Source: DATHTK01 sp035463295 (lineage in GTDB: Bacteria; Actinomycetota; Rubrobacteria; Rubrobacterales; Rubrobacteraceae). From it: a stretch of DNA of 64,000 bases. The position numbers and the translations under genes are program-made. The DNA lies in contig DATHTK010000057.1 of assembly GCA_035463295.1 (NCBI GenBank), positions 23,814 to 87,813 on the forward strand, written 5' to 3'. Under the pieces are notes generated by a model, which had not been told where the DNA came from, searched no databases, and saw only the letters and a program-made list of their open reading frames with translations. This document shows, piece after piece, positions 32,732 through 42,270 of the stretch (within the stretch, counting starts at the first letter, position 1; each line of letters opens with the position of its first letter).

Positions 32732-34693
32732 TCAGGTCGCGTACAGGACCCCGGCCTCTAAGCCGAAGCGCAAGTACTCGTCGAGCCGCGCGCGCAGGTT
32801 GGCCTCTCGCTGGGGAGCGAACAGGTCGTGGAACGCCCCCATCTCCGACTCGTCGTCGGCGCCGCGACGGATCTCCGCGGCGCAGTAGCGACCGAGCTGG
32901 CAGTAGCCGGGATCCCCGTAGCGCAGCGAGGTGAACTGCGGCCGGACCCTTCTCGCCTCGGATTGGCTCCGGGGATGGCAACGATGCTTGCGCGGTACCT
33001 CAGAGTCGAGCGGCAGGAACGAAAAACGCACGCAACCTTCCTGCTTTCTGCGGGCGGTCACCCTACCGAGGAAGATGGTGTTCGACGCCAGCTCCAGCAC
33101 CTCTGTGTTCACGGAGCCAATCACGGTGCTGTTCTCGATGCGCAGGCGCCCTCCGGGGCCGTTCGCCGCGGCGTAGGCCACGTTGTTCGTGTCCGTGGCG
33201 TCGAGGACGCTGTCGGTGATGCGTACTGCGCCGCCGGCCTGGATGCGCAACCCGCCGAGGATGCAGCGGTCTATCTCTACCTCCACGCCCCCGATACACA
33301 GGCTCGGCTCCGAGCCTCTCTCCGGGGCGCCGTCGGGCGTGAACTGGATCCCCGGGACGAGCGTGCAGTGAACCAGGCGCAGACGGCGCAGGTCGCCGCT
33401 CACCTTGAGCGCGCCCCCTGAGATGAGCAGGCCGTTCAGCGTCACCTCGGCGCCCGCCTGGCCCTTGATCTCGAGGGCGCCCTCGAGATCAAGGATCGGT
33501 CGCCGGCCGTCGGCGGCCCGCAGTTCGACGTGCGAACCGCCCGCGTCTATCTCGAGCGTCCCTTCGTAGCGGCCGCTGTCGGAGATCTCGACGATCCCGT
33601 CGCCGGCGGCGATGTCCTCCAGATCGGCGGCGCTCACCCGGCGGGCGGTTCCCGCGCCGAGCGAGGCCGCGCGGTCGTACTCGCCGCCGCCCATGTCCGT
33701 GCTGAAACCGTAGTGGTAGGTCACCAGTACACTGGCCGTCTCCGCTAGAGCATCGGGGAAGGCTATGCGACCCAGCACGGGGTCTATGGCTATCTTTCCC
33801 TCCGGAGGCGTGTGCGCCCACCCGTCGCCGGGAACGTCGTCCAGGTTGCACGCTATGACCACACCGGGGTCCTTCTCGTCCCCGTCTACCTCCACGTAGA
33901 TGCTCTTGTCGGGGCCGTAATACTCGCTCAGGAGCTCGCGCAAGAGGCGGCGGCTTATCGGGAGGGGAACGTCGATCGGCCTGGAGAGATGGGCGATATC
34001 GGACTCGGGTTCCGGCTTCGTGAAAAGCTGCGCATCGGTGCCCAGCGGATTGAAGAGGTAGCGGTGGCCGTCGAGACGGACGGCCGGCGACCGGCGGAGC
34101 TCGTACGGGTGCAGGCGCCACAGGAAGATGCCCACGTTCGGTATGTTGTGGCGTCCTCGCCTGCTCGCGATGCGGCGCACGTCGGCGGTGTAGGCCAGCT
34201 CGTCGAAGGGGGTATCGACGAACTCGAGGGGTTCCCAGCGCCGGAGGTCCGGCGAGTAGAGGTTGGAGAGGCGCACGTGGTTCACGCGCTGCGTGGTGGC
34301 GAGCGCCTCGAAGAACTCGGTAGCGTGGGCGGGCCAGCCGGTGGCGTCGCGGGCCAGCCCCTCCAGAACGGCCACCGTGCCCTTGCGTCTGCGGTACGCC
34401 ACGGTGTTTGCCACCTGCGCGCGCCGGCTCGCCGCTCCCTGCAGGTCGTGCAGCCCGCCCACGCCCACGAGGTCGCCGATGTAGGGCACCACCCACTCCG
34501 CGCACGTTTCGATAAAGAGGTCGTCGTAGAGCTGTGCGAGGTCCTCCTCGACCACGGCCACTTCTCGGGCCACGATCGAGAGCAGCGACCGGAGAGGGAG
34601 GTCCCCGTCGAGACCTTCCAGACGACCCTCCGCGTCCCGCAGTCGGTGAACTGCGGGCATGAGGTCGTAGAGCTTGCCGTCGCCAAAGCTCAT
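32732..34693 (-). CDS. eCIS tail protein: gpI-like N-terminus plus beta-helix
   Basis: The 653-residue protein begins MSFGDGKLYDLMPAVHRLRD and has a phage tail protein I (P2 gpI)-like domain (about 1-170: VVPYIGDLVGVGGL, RAQVANTVAYRRRKGTVAVLEGLARDATGW as separate blocks). After a middle domain comes a run of short strands (about 360-540, with GGALKVSGDLRRLRLVHCTL and VEIDRCILGGLRIQAGGAVR) typical of right-handed parallel beta-helices. The C terminus has a Cys-rich patch (CVRF...CHP...CQLGRYC). Baseplate-periphery or fibre-adaptor function fits its position next to the J-like proteins. The start overlaps the previous stop by 4 nt. Confidence 0.8.
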   Translation of the reverse strand: MSFGDGKLYDLMPAVHRLRDAEGRLEGLDGDLPLRSLLSIVAREVAVVEEDLAQLYDDLFIETCAEWVVPYIGDLVGVGGLHDLQGAASRRAQVANTVAYRRRKGTVAVLEGLARDATGWPAHATEFFEALATTQRVNHVRLSNLYSPDLRRWEPLEFVDTPFDELAYTADVRRIASRRGRHNIPNVGIFLWRLHPYELRRSPAVRLDGHRYLFNPLGTDAQLFTKPEPESDIAHLSRPIDVPLPISRRLLRELLSEYYGPDKSIYVEVDGDEKDPGVVIACNLDDVPGDGWAHTPPEGKIAIDPVLGRIAFPDALAETASVLVTYHYGFSTDMGGGEYDRAASLGAGTARRVSAADLEDIAAGDGIVEISDSGRYEGTLEIDAGGSHVELRAADGRRPILDLEGALEIKGQAGAEVTLNGLLISGGALKVSGDLRRLRLVHCTLVPGIQFTPDGAPERGSEPSLCIGGVEVEIDRCILGGLRIQAGGAVRITDSVLDATDTNNVAYAAANGPGGRLRIENSTVIGSVNTEVLELASNTIFLGRVTARRKQEGCVRFSFLPLDSEVPRKHRCHPRSQSEARRVRPQFTSLRYGDPGYCQLGRYCAAEIRRGADDESEMGAFHDLFAPQREANLRARLDEYLRFGLEAGVLYAT

Positions 34694-37182
34694 TCGAGCA
34701 CCTCCAGGCTCAACCTCTGCGGATCTAGGGTGAGCAACTCCGCAGGGAGCGACGCGCCTTCCTCACCGGCTCGCGGCGCTCGGGCTTCGAGGAAGGGGCG
34801 CGACTCACCCTTCTCCCCTCGTTCCGTGATCCGATACAGTTCGTCCACGTCCACCATCATCACGCCCGGCACGGACTGCACGGCGGCGACGACCTCGCTC
34901 AACGCGACGCCCTCGCCGAAGGAGCGCGCCTCAAACCCGAACCGTTCCTGCAACGCCGCGGCGACCGCCACCACTACCCGCTCGGGTATGTGATCCGGGT
35001 CGGTCTCTATATTCGCGGTCATCCCGAAGCGAACCGGCTCGTACTCCTCGACCCTCAGGGGAAGCTGCCTGGCGCCCGCGGCGCGCATCGCCCTCACGAG
35101 GTTCGCCACCAGGTCGACGCCCACCGCTCTCCCCGCGGGACCCGCCACCGTCACGAACACCTCGCGGGTCTCCCCGGTCCAGACCCAGGTAGCCAGCGCC
35201 TTGGCGATGCCTGCGTAGGCGCGGGCGAAGTCCTCGTGGTCGCGCAGCGAGACTACGCGATCTAGGGTGAGCACGGTGAGCGGGGCGTTGCGCCGGGCCT
35301 CGTCCCGCGGTTCGGGGTCTTCGGCCCCCAGGGCGGCGAGCGGGTTCTCGACGCCCCGCACGCCGAGCACGGCCGTCAGCAACAGGCTCAACTGCCCGGC
35401 CCGAACGAGCCCGCTCGTCCCGATGCCCTTTCGGTACGTGGCGCGTACGTTCTCCCGCCCGCTTGGGAGGCGCGCCCCGGTGCGGTTGTCGCCGAACTGC
35501 ACGGTGGTCCTGTTCTCCTCGTCGGTGCGGGTGACGAAGACGCGCTCGTCGGAGCCGCGCGCGTAGAGGCTCGACACCTCGTGCCACCTGACGTCGTTCA
35601 CGCGCACCTCGAGCGTGGACTCCGTCCCGCTCGGGGTCGGCGCGGAGGTGCGGGTGAGCAGCGGCTCGCGCAGCGTGAAGCGCTGGAAGACCGCGGAGGC
35701 GTCGCCGCTGCCTAGCACCTCCTCCCTCGTCTCGCCGTGCGTGGCGGGCGCGACGTTTGCGTAGATGGTCAGGGTGTCGCGCCGGTAGCTGTGATCCAGA
35801 TCCTCCGTGAGGCGGAGCTTCGTGAGGCCGTCTTGGAGACCGGCCTCGAGCAGGGTCGCCGGCTCGCTTCGGGGCTCCCCGCTCTCGGCGTCCTGGCCGG
35901 AGAAGACCAGGGCCCGCCCCTCGGGGAGCTCGTCCACCCGCTCGTCGAGGAGCACCTCGTCCCCCCGGACGGGCTCCGTAACGGGATACTCGGCGATCTC
36001 CAGTGGCTCGCTCTGGACGAATACCAGCGTGTCCCGCCGCCCTTCGCCGAATTTCTCTACAAGGTTCTCGCCCCTCAGCCTGAGACGGGTGGTCTTGGCG
36101 GTGAGCGTGAAGTCGGTCTGCGACGCCTCCTCTACCTCCCGTGTCTGGTAGACCTCCTGGTAGTTGGGCCGGGAGAGCACCACCCAGCTTCCGCGCGTTA
36201 TCCGCCGGTAGACGGCGTCCAGGTCTACGGTGTGGGCGGACCGGATCTCGAAGCGCGGCCACTGCGTGTCTGAGAGTTGGGATTCGTCCTCGACGTAGCT
36301 CTCCTTGATACTCTCGGGCATGGAGCGCCAGTCGGGGGCGTTGTGTCCGAAGATGGCCGCCGTCTGGCGGAACGCGTACGCTCTGGGGTCCCGCGCCGGC
36401 GCGATGGTCCTTCCGAACCTCCTCCATCCGAGCCCTTCGTCCCAGGTCACCCTCGTGCGTCCGGCGTCGGCGGTGACGGTCTTTACGCGGCGGAAGTCCC
36501 AGTTCTCGTTGCCCCCGGCGTCCTCGCGCTCGGAGCCGACGAGCAGGAGACCGTCGCCCGGCTGGAGCCCGGTGGTCGTGCCCCAGAGGTAGAGTTCGGT
36601 GTCGTCAATAGCGGGCCTTTTCGGCTCGGTCTGGCGCGCGCACAGCGCGTTCCAGGCGACGCGGGCTTCGATCCCCTCTACGGTCTCGAAGGTCTGGGGG
36701 AGCTCGTCCTGGCCCGGCAGGCTCTGGACCTTGGTGCCTTTGTCGAGGCTGACCACGCGCGGTGAGCCCGGCGCGTCTTCCAGCTCGAAGGCCAGATGGG
36801 CGCTCGCCGCGATGCCGGGCTTGAGCTCGTAGCCGATGAGCCGCGCCAGGTGGAGCAGCGAGAGCCTCTCCGTCGCGGTGCGCAGGTACGACTCGTTGGC
36901 GATGCGCTCGGAGTAGAAGGTGAGCACGTCAGCGACCGTAGCCCAGGCGTCGAGCAGCGCGACCGCGAAGTCGTCGTCGCTGCGGGTGTTGAGGTCGAGC
37001 AGCGCGGGCAGCCGCGAGTCCGACAGGCGCGCCAGCATGGATCTCTTGAACCGGGCGTGGGTCCCGATGCGGTAAGCTATCACCGAGAGACCGGGACGGT
37101 TGTACACCTCGCCCGGCGTGCCGACCTCGAGCCCCTCGCAGCAGCCGCACTCGTCGAGGAGCGCTGCCCGTGGCGCATCCAT
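34690..37182 (-). CDS. eCIS baseplate protein, J-like (Afp12/TIGR02243-like)
   Basis: The 830-residue product matches putative baseplate assembly proteins: an N-terminal helical part with LLDAWATVADVLTFYSERIANESYL, beta domains around residues 150-560, and a C-terminal J-like domain with VQFGDNRTGARLPSGRENVR and ATYRKGIG, the hallmark of wedge proteins related to T4 gp6. It would form the inner or outer baseplate wedge around the spike and anchor the sheath. It begins directly after the second J-like gene ends and its stop overlaps the next start by 4 nt. Confidence 0.87.
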   Translation of the reverse strand: MDAPRAALLDECGCCEGLEVGTPGEVYNRPGLSVIAYRIGTHARFKRSMLARLSDSRLPALLDLNTRSDDDFAVALLDAWATVADVLTFYSERIANESYLRTATERLSLLHLARLIGYELKPGIAASAHLAFELEDAPGSPRVVSLDKGTKVQSLPGQDELPQTFETVEGIEARVAWNALCARQTEPKRPAIDDTELYLWGTTTGLQPGDGLLLVGSEREDAGGNENWDFRRVKTVTADAGRTRVTWDEGLGWRRFGRTIAPARDPRAYAFRQTAAIFGHNAPDWRSMPESIKESYVEDESQLSDTQWPRFEIRSAHTVDLDAVYRRITRGSWVVLSRPNYQEVYQTREVEEASQTDFTLTAKTTRLRLRGENLVEKFGEGRRDTLVFVQSEPLEIAEYPVTEPVRGDEVLLDERVDELPEGRALVFSGQDAESGEPRSEPATLLEAGLQDGLTKLRLTEDLDHSYRRDTLTIYANVAPATHGETREEVLGSGDASAVFQRFTLREPLLTRTSAPTPSGTESTLEVRVNDVRWHEVSSLYARGSDERVFVTRTDEENRTTVQFGDNRTGARLPSGRENVRATYRKGIGTSGLVRAGQLSLLLTAVLGVRGVENPLAALGAEDPEPRDEARRNAPLTVLTLDRVVSLRDHEDFARAYAGIAKALATWVWTGETREVFVTVAGPAGRAVGVDLVANLVRAMRAAGARQLPLRVEEYEPVRFGMTANIETDPDHIPERVVVAVAAALQERFGFEARSFGEGVALSEVVAAVQSVPGVMMVDVDELYRITERGEKGESRPFLEARAPRAGEEGASLPAELLTLDPQRLSLEVLE

Positions 37183-39657
37183 CTACTTCCCCCCTTCCAT
37201 AACGAGGCGGAGCACACCGTTTTCGGGAAAGTTGGGATCATTGTCCAGGCGGACGATCTCCAGCCGGTGCATGGTGAGTCTGCCCTCCAGGAGGGCCCGC
37301 TCGTCCTGCGCGCCCTGGCGCCCGAATACGGGGATCTCGACCCGGTCCACCCCTTCGACGCCCTGCGCCGCCTCGTAGAGACGGCTGAGGTGCACAGGCT
37401 GGCCGAACGTGAAGTTGTCCGGATGGAAGAGGCCGCGCCTTCCGTCAGGCAGGTTCCGGTTGCCGAGCACCTCAAGCAGCGCGGCTTTCACGTCGCTCCG
37501 GAAATGTTCGGGCAGCACGCACACCATCATCTCGACCTCGAGCGGCACGTACCGGGGACCGTCCACCTCGAGGTCGTGGCCGGCGAGCCGGTACTGCTCC
37601 AGGTGCGCCCTGAGCTCCTGCTCGAAGTCGGCGTCGACCGGACGCCCACCGAAGCGGTCGACCGTGAGAAAGATCGTGTACCAACTCCCCGTCCAGCGGA
37701 CCGTGGCCGCGGCCCGCTGTACCTGGGGATGGCGCTGGGCGACCTCGGCGTAATCTTCGGGTGTGACGGCGCGTTCCTGGACGCGGAAGGCGCTCGGGGC
37801 GTTCTGGCGCACCCGCTCGATGCTCTCCGGCTCGACTCCCCCTCCGGCGGCAATGGGGTTGCGCGCGGCCAGAACGTCGCCGTCTTCGGTTACGACATAG
37901 GAGATCGCATCGGCTCCAACGTTGCCCCTCACGCCGTTGCCGACGCGGTAGCGCGCGGTGAACCCGGTGCCTCTCGCCGGACGCAGCCCGAACGTGTCGT
38001 CGCCGAAGCGCAAGAAGGCGCGGCCGTCAGCCTCGATCTCGGCTACGAAGCGCCGGGTGGCGGGTCCGCTCTCCAGCAGGTCGCGTCCGGGGAGCCACTT
38101 CGCACCGTCGCTGTCGCTCAACCTCACCTGCGGTAGCGTCTCGCGGAGATCCCAGCGCACCGCGGACGTGGCTGGTCGACTGTCGACAAAAGGCGCGGCC
38201 TGGGTGAGCGGGCTTCTCTCGAGGGGCGGTCGGAAGCGCGGGAAGATCGGTTCGGGCTCATCTGTGCCGGGCCGGGCGTCGTTGCGAGTGCGGGGTATCG
38301 GGGCTTCGTCGGGGACGGAGCCGAGGGGCTCGCGTTCGATAGTGAGCCCGTGGTCGGCGAGCACGATGTTGCCGAGGGCGACGCTCACGTTCTCGACGTA
38401 CTGCCTTCCGTGCTCTTCGTCTGTTCTCGCGGAGACGCACAGCGGGAACGGCAGGCCGTCCTCGGGGTGCCATTCGATCTCGGTTACCTCCACGGGGTCG
38501 TCGTTTGGCTCTGGCGCGAACCTGCCGCCGAGCGGGTCTATGGTGGGTGTCACCCTCGTCAGGCGCACGGCGTGGCGATGCTTCGGGTCGGCGTCGCCGG
38601 GGGCGCCGGTGCGCGGGCCGCGCACCTCCTCGAAGAGGAGGAAGTCACCCGGTTCGAGGTCGTTCAAGGACTCTCGAAGCGTGGCCCGGGTGGTCCCTTT
38701 CGGGAGGCAGCACTCGCGGTCGCCCCACGTGTAGAACTCGAGGGCGTTATGGTCCTCGTAGAGCGTTACCGGGTGCATCGTCTCGAAGACCTCCGCTCCG
38801 GCGCTCGTGGCGGCAGACATTCTGTGGGGGGGTATCGTGCCGGGGGGCTCGTCTACCCTGGTCAGCAGCCGGGTGCCCTTCGGCAGCTCTACCCCATCGG
38901 TTCGCACCAGCACCTGCGTCCAGGCGCGGGCGTTGCAGCCGTCGTGCATAAAGTAGTCCACCAGTCGCGCGTGGCGCCGGGCCGAGACGCGCCGCCGCGC
39001 CGTGCCGAGGTACGCCTCGGTCGCTACGGCGTCCTGCTGGTAGCTCAGGTAGTCGCCGACGTAGGCGAGGAGTTCGACGAGCGTGATCTGGAGGTCCGCG
39101 GGGTTACGTTCCTCCCAGTCCGGCATCAGGACCGAGAGCCTGTCGAGCATGAGCCTCCGGAAGCTGGCGTAGTCCTTTGCCAGGTAGTCCAGCTCGGGCT
39201 CGGGCAGGATCTCGACGGGGCACGAGGGGTCTGGTGCGCAGTCAAACTCCGAGGGGCACTCGACCTTGAACGAGAAGGTCACTTCCGAGAAGAGCGGGTC
39301 GAGGTCGTCGTGCTCCAGTCGCAGGGTGTAGGGTGAGAAGTCGCCCACGCCGTTCGAGGACTCATCGTCGTCCCGGACATCCACCCGGAGCACGCCGCCC
39401 GGCAGCTCGACGGGATCGCCGACCATCTCTATCCGGGTGACGCGCCCGCCGCCGGTGATCCCGACGTCTGCCGCCGTGAGATCTGGCGGTACTATGGTCT
39501 TGGTCACGCCGGGAGCGGGGGGAACGAAGTGAAGGAAGAGGCTCCTCTGGTCGGAGGAGACCTCCAGGAAGTCTATGCCCATGAGGCTATCGTGCTCGCT
39601 CAAGGCGGCGCGACGGCGTTCGTCGTTGCAGCTGTGGACTCGCGTGGGGGTGGTCAC
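37183..39657 (-). CDS. eCIS baseplate protein, J-like (Afp11-like)
   Basis: GTG 39657 overlaps the gp25 stop in a GTGA arrangement, which fixes the start against a longer open frame. The 824-residue protein shows the paired J-like features: YLAKDYASFRRLMLDRLSVL, LQITLVELLAYVGDYLSYQQ, a beta-rich middle, FLRFGDDTFGLRPARGTGFT plus ARYRVGNG near residue 570 and a C-terminal half ending in VDRVEIPVFGRQG. T4 gp6-like wedge proteins of eCIS usually come as two unequal paralogues; this one and the gene at 34690 form that pair. Confidence 0.88.
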   Translation of the reverse strand: MTTPTRVHSCNDERRRAALSEHDSLMGIDFLEVSSDQRSLFLHFVPPAPGVTKTIVPPDLTAADVGITGGGRVTRIEMVGDPVELPGGVLRVDVRDDDESSNGVGDFSPYTLRLEHDDLDPLFSEVTFSFKVECPSEFDCAPDPSCPVEILPEPELDYLAKDYASFRRLMLDRLSVLMPDWEERNPADLQITLVELLAYVGDYLSYQQDAVATEAYLGTARRRVSARRHARLVDYFMHDGCNARAWTQVLVRTDGVELPKGTRLLTRVDEPPGTIPPHRMSAATSAGAEVFETMHPVTLYEDHNALEFYTWGDRECCLPKGTTRATLRESLNDLEPGDFLLFEEVRGPRTGAPGDADPKHRHAVRLTRVTPTIDPLGGRFAPEPNDDPVEVTEIEWHPEDGLPFPLCVSARTDEEHGRQYVENVSVALGNIVLADHGLTIEREPLGSVPDEAPIPRTRNDARPGTDEPEPIFPRFRPPLERSPLTQAAPFVDSRPATSAVRWDLRETLPQVRLSDSDGAKWLPGRDLLESGPATRRFVAEIEADGRAFLRFGDDTFGLRPARGTGFTARYRVGNGVRGNVGADAISYVVTEDGDVLAARNPIAAGGGVEPESIERVRQNAPSAFRVQERAVTPEDYAEVAQRHPQVQRAAATVRWTGSWYTIFLTVDRFGGRPVDADFEQELRAHLEQYRLAGHDLEVDGPRYVPLEVEMMVCVLPEHFRSDVKAALLEVLGNRNLPDGRRGLFHPDNFTFGQPVHLSRLYEAAQGVEGVDRVEIPVFGRQGAQDERALLEGRLTMHRLEIVRLDNDPNFPENGVLRLVMEGGK

Positions 39658-40016
39658 CCTACGCCTCCCCGGACGAACTCTGCCACCTGGCGCTGCTCGG
39701 TTCGCCGCACGACGTACTGCACCCGGACGCGCAGGGTCTCGTCTTCGTTCTGGACGTCCACTGCTTCGACCAGGATCAGGTCCCCCAGCCACTGCTGGAG
39801 GGCGCCCTGGACCGTGAGCTGGGTGGCGGTGGCGAGCGCGTCGTTGTTGGGCGCGAAGAGGAGCTGCATCACCCCGCTGCCGAAGGTCGGGCGGTTGACC
39901 CGCTCCCCGGGCGAGGTGAAGAGGACCTGTTCGATCAGGTTCCTTATGTGATCCTCCGCGCCGGTGCGCGCTGTGCGGCCCTTGCCGTCGAAGTGAAACG
40001 GATAGTCTATCTGCAC
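39654..40016 (-). CDS. eCIS gp25-like baseplate wedge protein (Afp9-like)
   Basis: The 120-residue protein has the GPW/gp25 signature HIRNLIEQVLFTSPGERVNR and FGSGVMQLLFAPN, the EPR-like core motif being GERVNRP. T4 gp25 links the sheath's first disc to the baseplate. Gene order gp25 then two J-like proteins is conserved across contractile systems. It is followed by a 4-nt overlap and preceded by the PAAR-like gene with one spacer base. Confidence 0.93.
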   Translation of the reverse strand: MQIDYPFHFDGKGRTARTGAEDHIRNLIEQVLFTSPGERVNRPTFGSGVMQLLFAPNNDALATATQLTVQGALQQWLGDLILVEAVDVQNEDETLRVRVQYVVRRTEQRQVAEFVRGGVG

Positions 40017-40017
40017 C

Positions 40018-40338
40018 TCAGGACCCCTTTACTCTCACCTGGGTAACGAGGATGTTCAACCCCGTGCCGTTGGGCGCGCACACGGCCTGGCTGTCCTGCA
40101 GGAGCACGGGAACTCCACCCGCGCGGACCCGCAAGGCGCCGGTCACCCACTGGGCGGTGACGCAGGGCAGGGGACCGGCCGGGGTGGAGAAAGGACATCC
40201 CGCGACGGTGTATGGCGCCGTCTGGGTTACGACGGGCTGTCCTCCGACCCTCACGCGCGGGTTGGGGGCGGTCGGCTGTGCCTGCCCGGCGTGCAGGCAC
40301 AGCACGGTGGCGCTCACGTGCAGGAGCATACCCGGCAC
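40018..40338 (-). CDS. eCIS PAAR-like spike tip (Afp10-like)
   Basis: GTG 40338 follows GGAGGTGATCTGAGC. The 106-residue protein consists of short strands with a Cys and His near the tip (VSATVLCLHAGQAQP, VAGCPFSTPAGPLPCVTAQW) and the VTGALRVRAGGVPVLLQDS repeat typical of PAAR-like caps that sharpen VgrG/gpV spikes. The conserved Cys/His set could bind a metal at the apex. Its place immediately after the gpV-like gene supports this. Confidence 0.82.
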   Translation of the reverse strand: MPGMLLHVSATVLCLHAGQAQPTAPNPRVRVGGQPVVTQTAPYTVAGCPFSTPAGPLPCVTAQWVTGALRVRAGGVPVLLQDSQAVCAPNGTGLNILVTQVRVKGS

Positions 40339-40340
40339 GC

Positions 40341-40841
40341 TCAGATCACCTCCAGGGCGCCGCCGTTCATGGAGACCTGCGGGCCGGTGAGCTTGATGCT
40401 CGCGCCCTGGCCGTTGGTTATCTCGATGCCGGTGGCGTTCATCACGACCTTCTGGCCGCTCGAGGTCTCGAGGGTGATGCCACCGACCCCCGGTGTGTCG
40501 TCGAGGAGGACGCTGTGACCGCCCTCGGTCTTGAGCAACATCTTCTTGTACGGCGGCGCGAGGAGCACCGGGGGCATCTCGGCGGCGGAGCCCCACCAGC
40601 AACCGGACCACACCGGGTAATCCGGGTCGCCATGCTCGAACTCGATCCAGACCCCCGCCCCCACCTTGGGCAGCGCGAAGAAGCCCGTCCCGCTGCCGCC
40701 GAAAGGAGCGCAGGGCATCGCCCACCCCGACTCTCTATCCCCCGTTACATCCGGCACTCGGGCCTTCAGACGGCCCGTCATCAGGGGGTCCTTTATGTCG
40801 GTGACGACGCCGCGGTACTTGCCGTAGAAAGTCTCGCTCAT
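40341..40841 (-). CDS. eCIS spike protein, gpV/gp5-like (OB-fold)
   Basis: The 166-residue protein has an N-terminal OB-fold typical of baseplate assembly protein V (YRGVVTDIKDPLMTGRLKAR, WAMPCAPFGGSGTGFFALPK, GAGVWIEFEHGDPDYPVWSG) and a short beta-helical end (GGITLETSSGQKVVMNATGI, GASIKLTGPQVSMNGGALEV). In longer VgrG proteins this is fused to the gp27-like hub; here hub and spike are separate genes with a 4-nt overlap. Confidence 0.9.
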   Translation of the reverse strand: MSETFYGKYRGVVTDIKDPLMTGRLKARVPDVTGDRESGWAMPCAPFGGSGTGFFALPKVGAGVWIEFEHGDPDYPVWSGCWWGSAAEMPPVLLAPPYKKMLLKTEGGHSVLLDDTPGVGGITLETSSGQKVVMNATGIEITNGQGASIKLTGPQVSMNGGALEVI

Positions 40842-41956
40842 GGCCGCACCACCGGCAGCAGCGCGCCGGTACCCTCCCTGCTGATGGTGAACTGCTGGGT
40901 GTAGGAGTCGCGCGCGATCTGGTGCCTCACGCTGCGCACGTAGTAGATGCCGCCGTAGGAGGCCCCCACCCCACGGACCCCCACCAGCCTGCGCGCCCGG
41001 AGCACGCTGCCGTACTGAACCGCGTCGAGCTCCCCCTCGCCCTTCACGGCGTCCGGAGAATTCGCGGCCGTGGCGAGAGCGGTGACGGCCGCCCGGATGG
41101 GGTTCTGGTTTGCCGTCCCGCGCAGGAGCGTCGTGCGCCGCGCGGGGGCGGGGCTCGCGGAGAGCGGGGGCAACTTCAAGGACGGGAGGGTGGGGATCGG
41201 GAGGCTCATCTTGGTGATCGGCTCGGTGATGGAGCCCTTCGGGTTCTCGGGGGCGAGGGCGTCCTGAGAGAAGTTCAGCCGCGTCACGTTCGTGAAGAAT
41301 CCCATGCCGACGGAGAGAGCCGGTTGCGGGATGCCGGCCCGGATCTCGGGCCCGAAGTACGCGCGGTTCACCCCGAACGTCACCGGCTCGATGTAGAAGA
41401 CGAAGCCGTTGCGTTTCGCCAGGCGCTCGATGAACTTCAGGTCGGTCTCGTGCTGGCGGGGGATGCGCTGGAGCTCTATCGGCACGTCCGTCGTGGGCGT
41501 CGCCTGGGGCACCAGGCCGTACTGGCCGTAGCCGGCGACGATCCTGCCGAAGATCACGAAGTCCGCCTGGTTCTTGTACTCCTCGTTCTTCTCCTCCACG
41601 TCGAGCACCTGTCGCAGGTCCCGTCCCATAACCGTGAGCGTCGAGGTGCCGGGCTCGTTGCCGGGGGTGATCCGGTGGTGCGCGACGATGCCGTCTATGA
41701 GCACCTCGGGGATAGCGCCGCGGGCGACCCCGATCACGACCCGGTTGAACGGGTCGAAGGCGCCGCTTTTGAGCAACCCGTAGTCCGCCGCCTTGTCCTT
41801 GCCCACGGTGAGCGTGATCTTGAACCCGTCGCCGGTCTCGGAGTCGTTCGTCACCTCGACCTGGGAGAGCGCGTTCATCACATTGCCGGAGGCGGGGACC
41901 GGCACGGTCTTGCCGGTGAGGAGGATGAGACGTATCCCGAGCTGGCTGGCTAGCAT
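40838..41956 (-). CDS. eCIS hub protein, gpD/gp27-like (VgrG N-terminal half)
   Basis: The 372-residue protein resembles phage late control protein D: VEVTNDSETGDGFKITLTVG, GIVAHHRITPGNEPGTSTLT with VMGRDLRQVLD, DLKFIERLAKRNGFVFYIEP, and a C-terminal YYVRSVRHQIARDSYTQQFT. It should form the trimeric hub between tube and spike, completing Afp8/VgrG with the downstream spike gene. A proline-rich insertion (about 250-290) is unusual but plausible as a linker. Confidence 0.88.
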   Translation of the reverse strand: MLASQLGIRLILLTGKTVPVPASGNVMNALSQVEVTNDSETGDGFKITLTVGKDKAADYGLLKSGAFDPFNRVVIGVARGAIPEVLIDGIVAHHRITPGNEPGTSTLTVMGRDLRQVLDVEEKNEEYKNQADFVIFGRIVAGYGQYGLVPQATPTTDVPIELQRIPRQHETDLKFIERLAKRNGFVFYIEPVTFGVNRAYFGPEIRAGIPQPALSVGMGFFTNVTRLNFSQDALAPENPKGSITEPITKMSLPIPTLPSLKLPPLSASPAPARRTTLLRGTANQNPIRAAVTALATAANSPDAVKGEGELDAVQYGSVLRARRLVGVRGVGASYGGIYYVRSVRHQIARDSYTQQFTISREGTGALLPVVRP

Positions 41957-41963
41957 GGCTTCC

Positions 41964-42266
41964 TCACGAGAGCGGTAGTCCGATCCTGATGACGCGACCG
42001 ACCTCGTCGGTGAGCTCCTCCGGGCGCACGACTTCGTTGGCGTCGCAGATCCTCCAGTACTGTTCGGGGTCGCCGACGTAGCGAGCGGCGATGTTGTCCA
42101 GCCGGTCGCCCTGCGCGACGGTGTGCTCGGCGAGCGTCGTCATCGCGGCGCCGGGCGGCACGAAGCGACGCCTCTTGTAGGCGACGACGCGCGGCTCGCC
42201 TCGACCGTCCGTGAGCGTCATCCTGGCGGTCTCGATCTCCGCGTAGCGGCTTGTAGGTTCGAACAT
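41964..42266 (-). CDS. eCIS LysM protein (C-terminal part of an Afp7-like protein)
   Basis: The 100-residue protein ends in a LysM-like domain (HTVAQGDRLDNIAARYVGDP, EQYWRICDANEV). In Afp7 and phage gp53-like proteins such a LysM is fused behind a tube-like domain. Here the tube-like partner is a separate gene 4 bp upstream, so the pair seems to be a split Afp7. It probably clamps the hub-tube junction or the baseplate wedge. Confidence 0.85.
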   Translation of the reverse strand: MFEPTSRYAEIETARMTLTDGRGEPRVVAYKRRRFVPPGAAMTTLAEHTVAQGDRLDNIAARYVGDPEQYWRICDANEVVRPEELTDEVGRVIRIGLPLS

Positions 42267-42270
42267 CGCC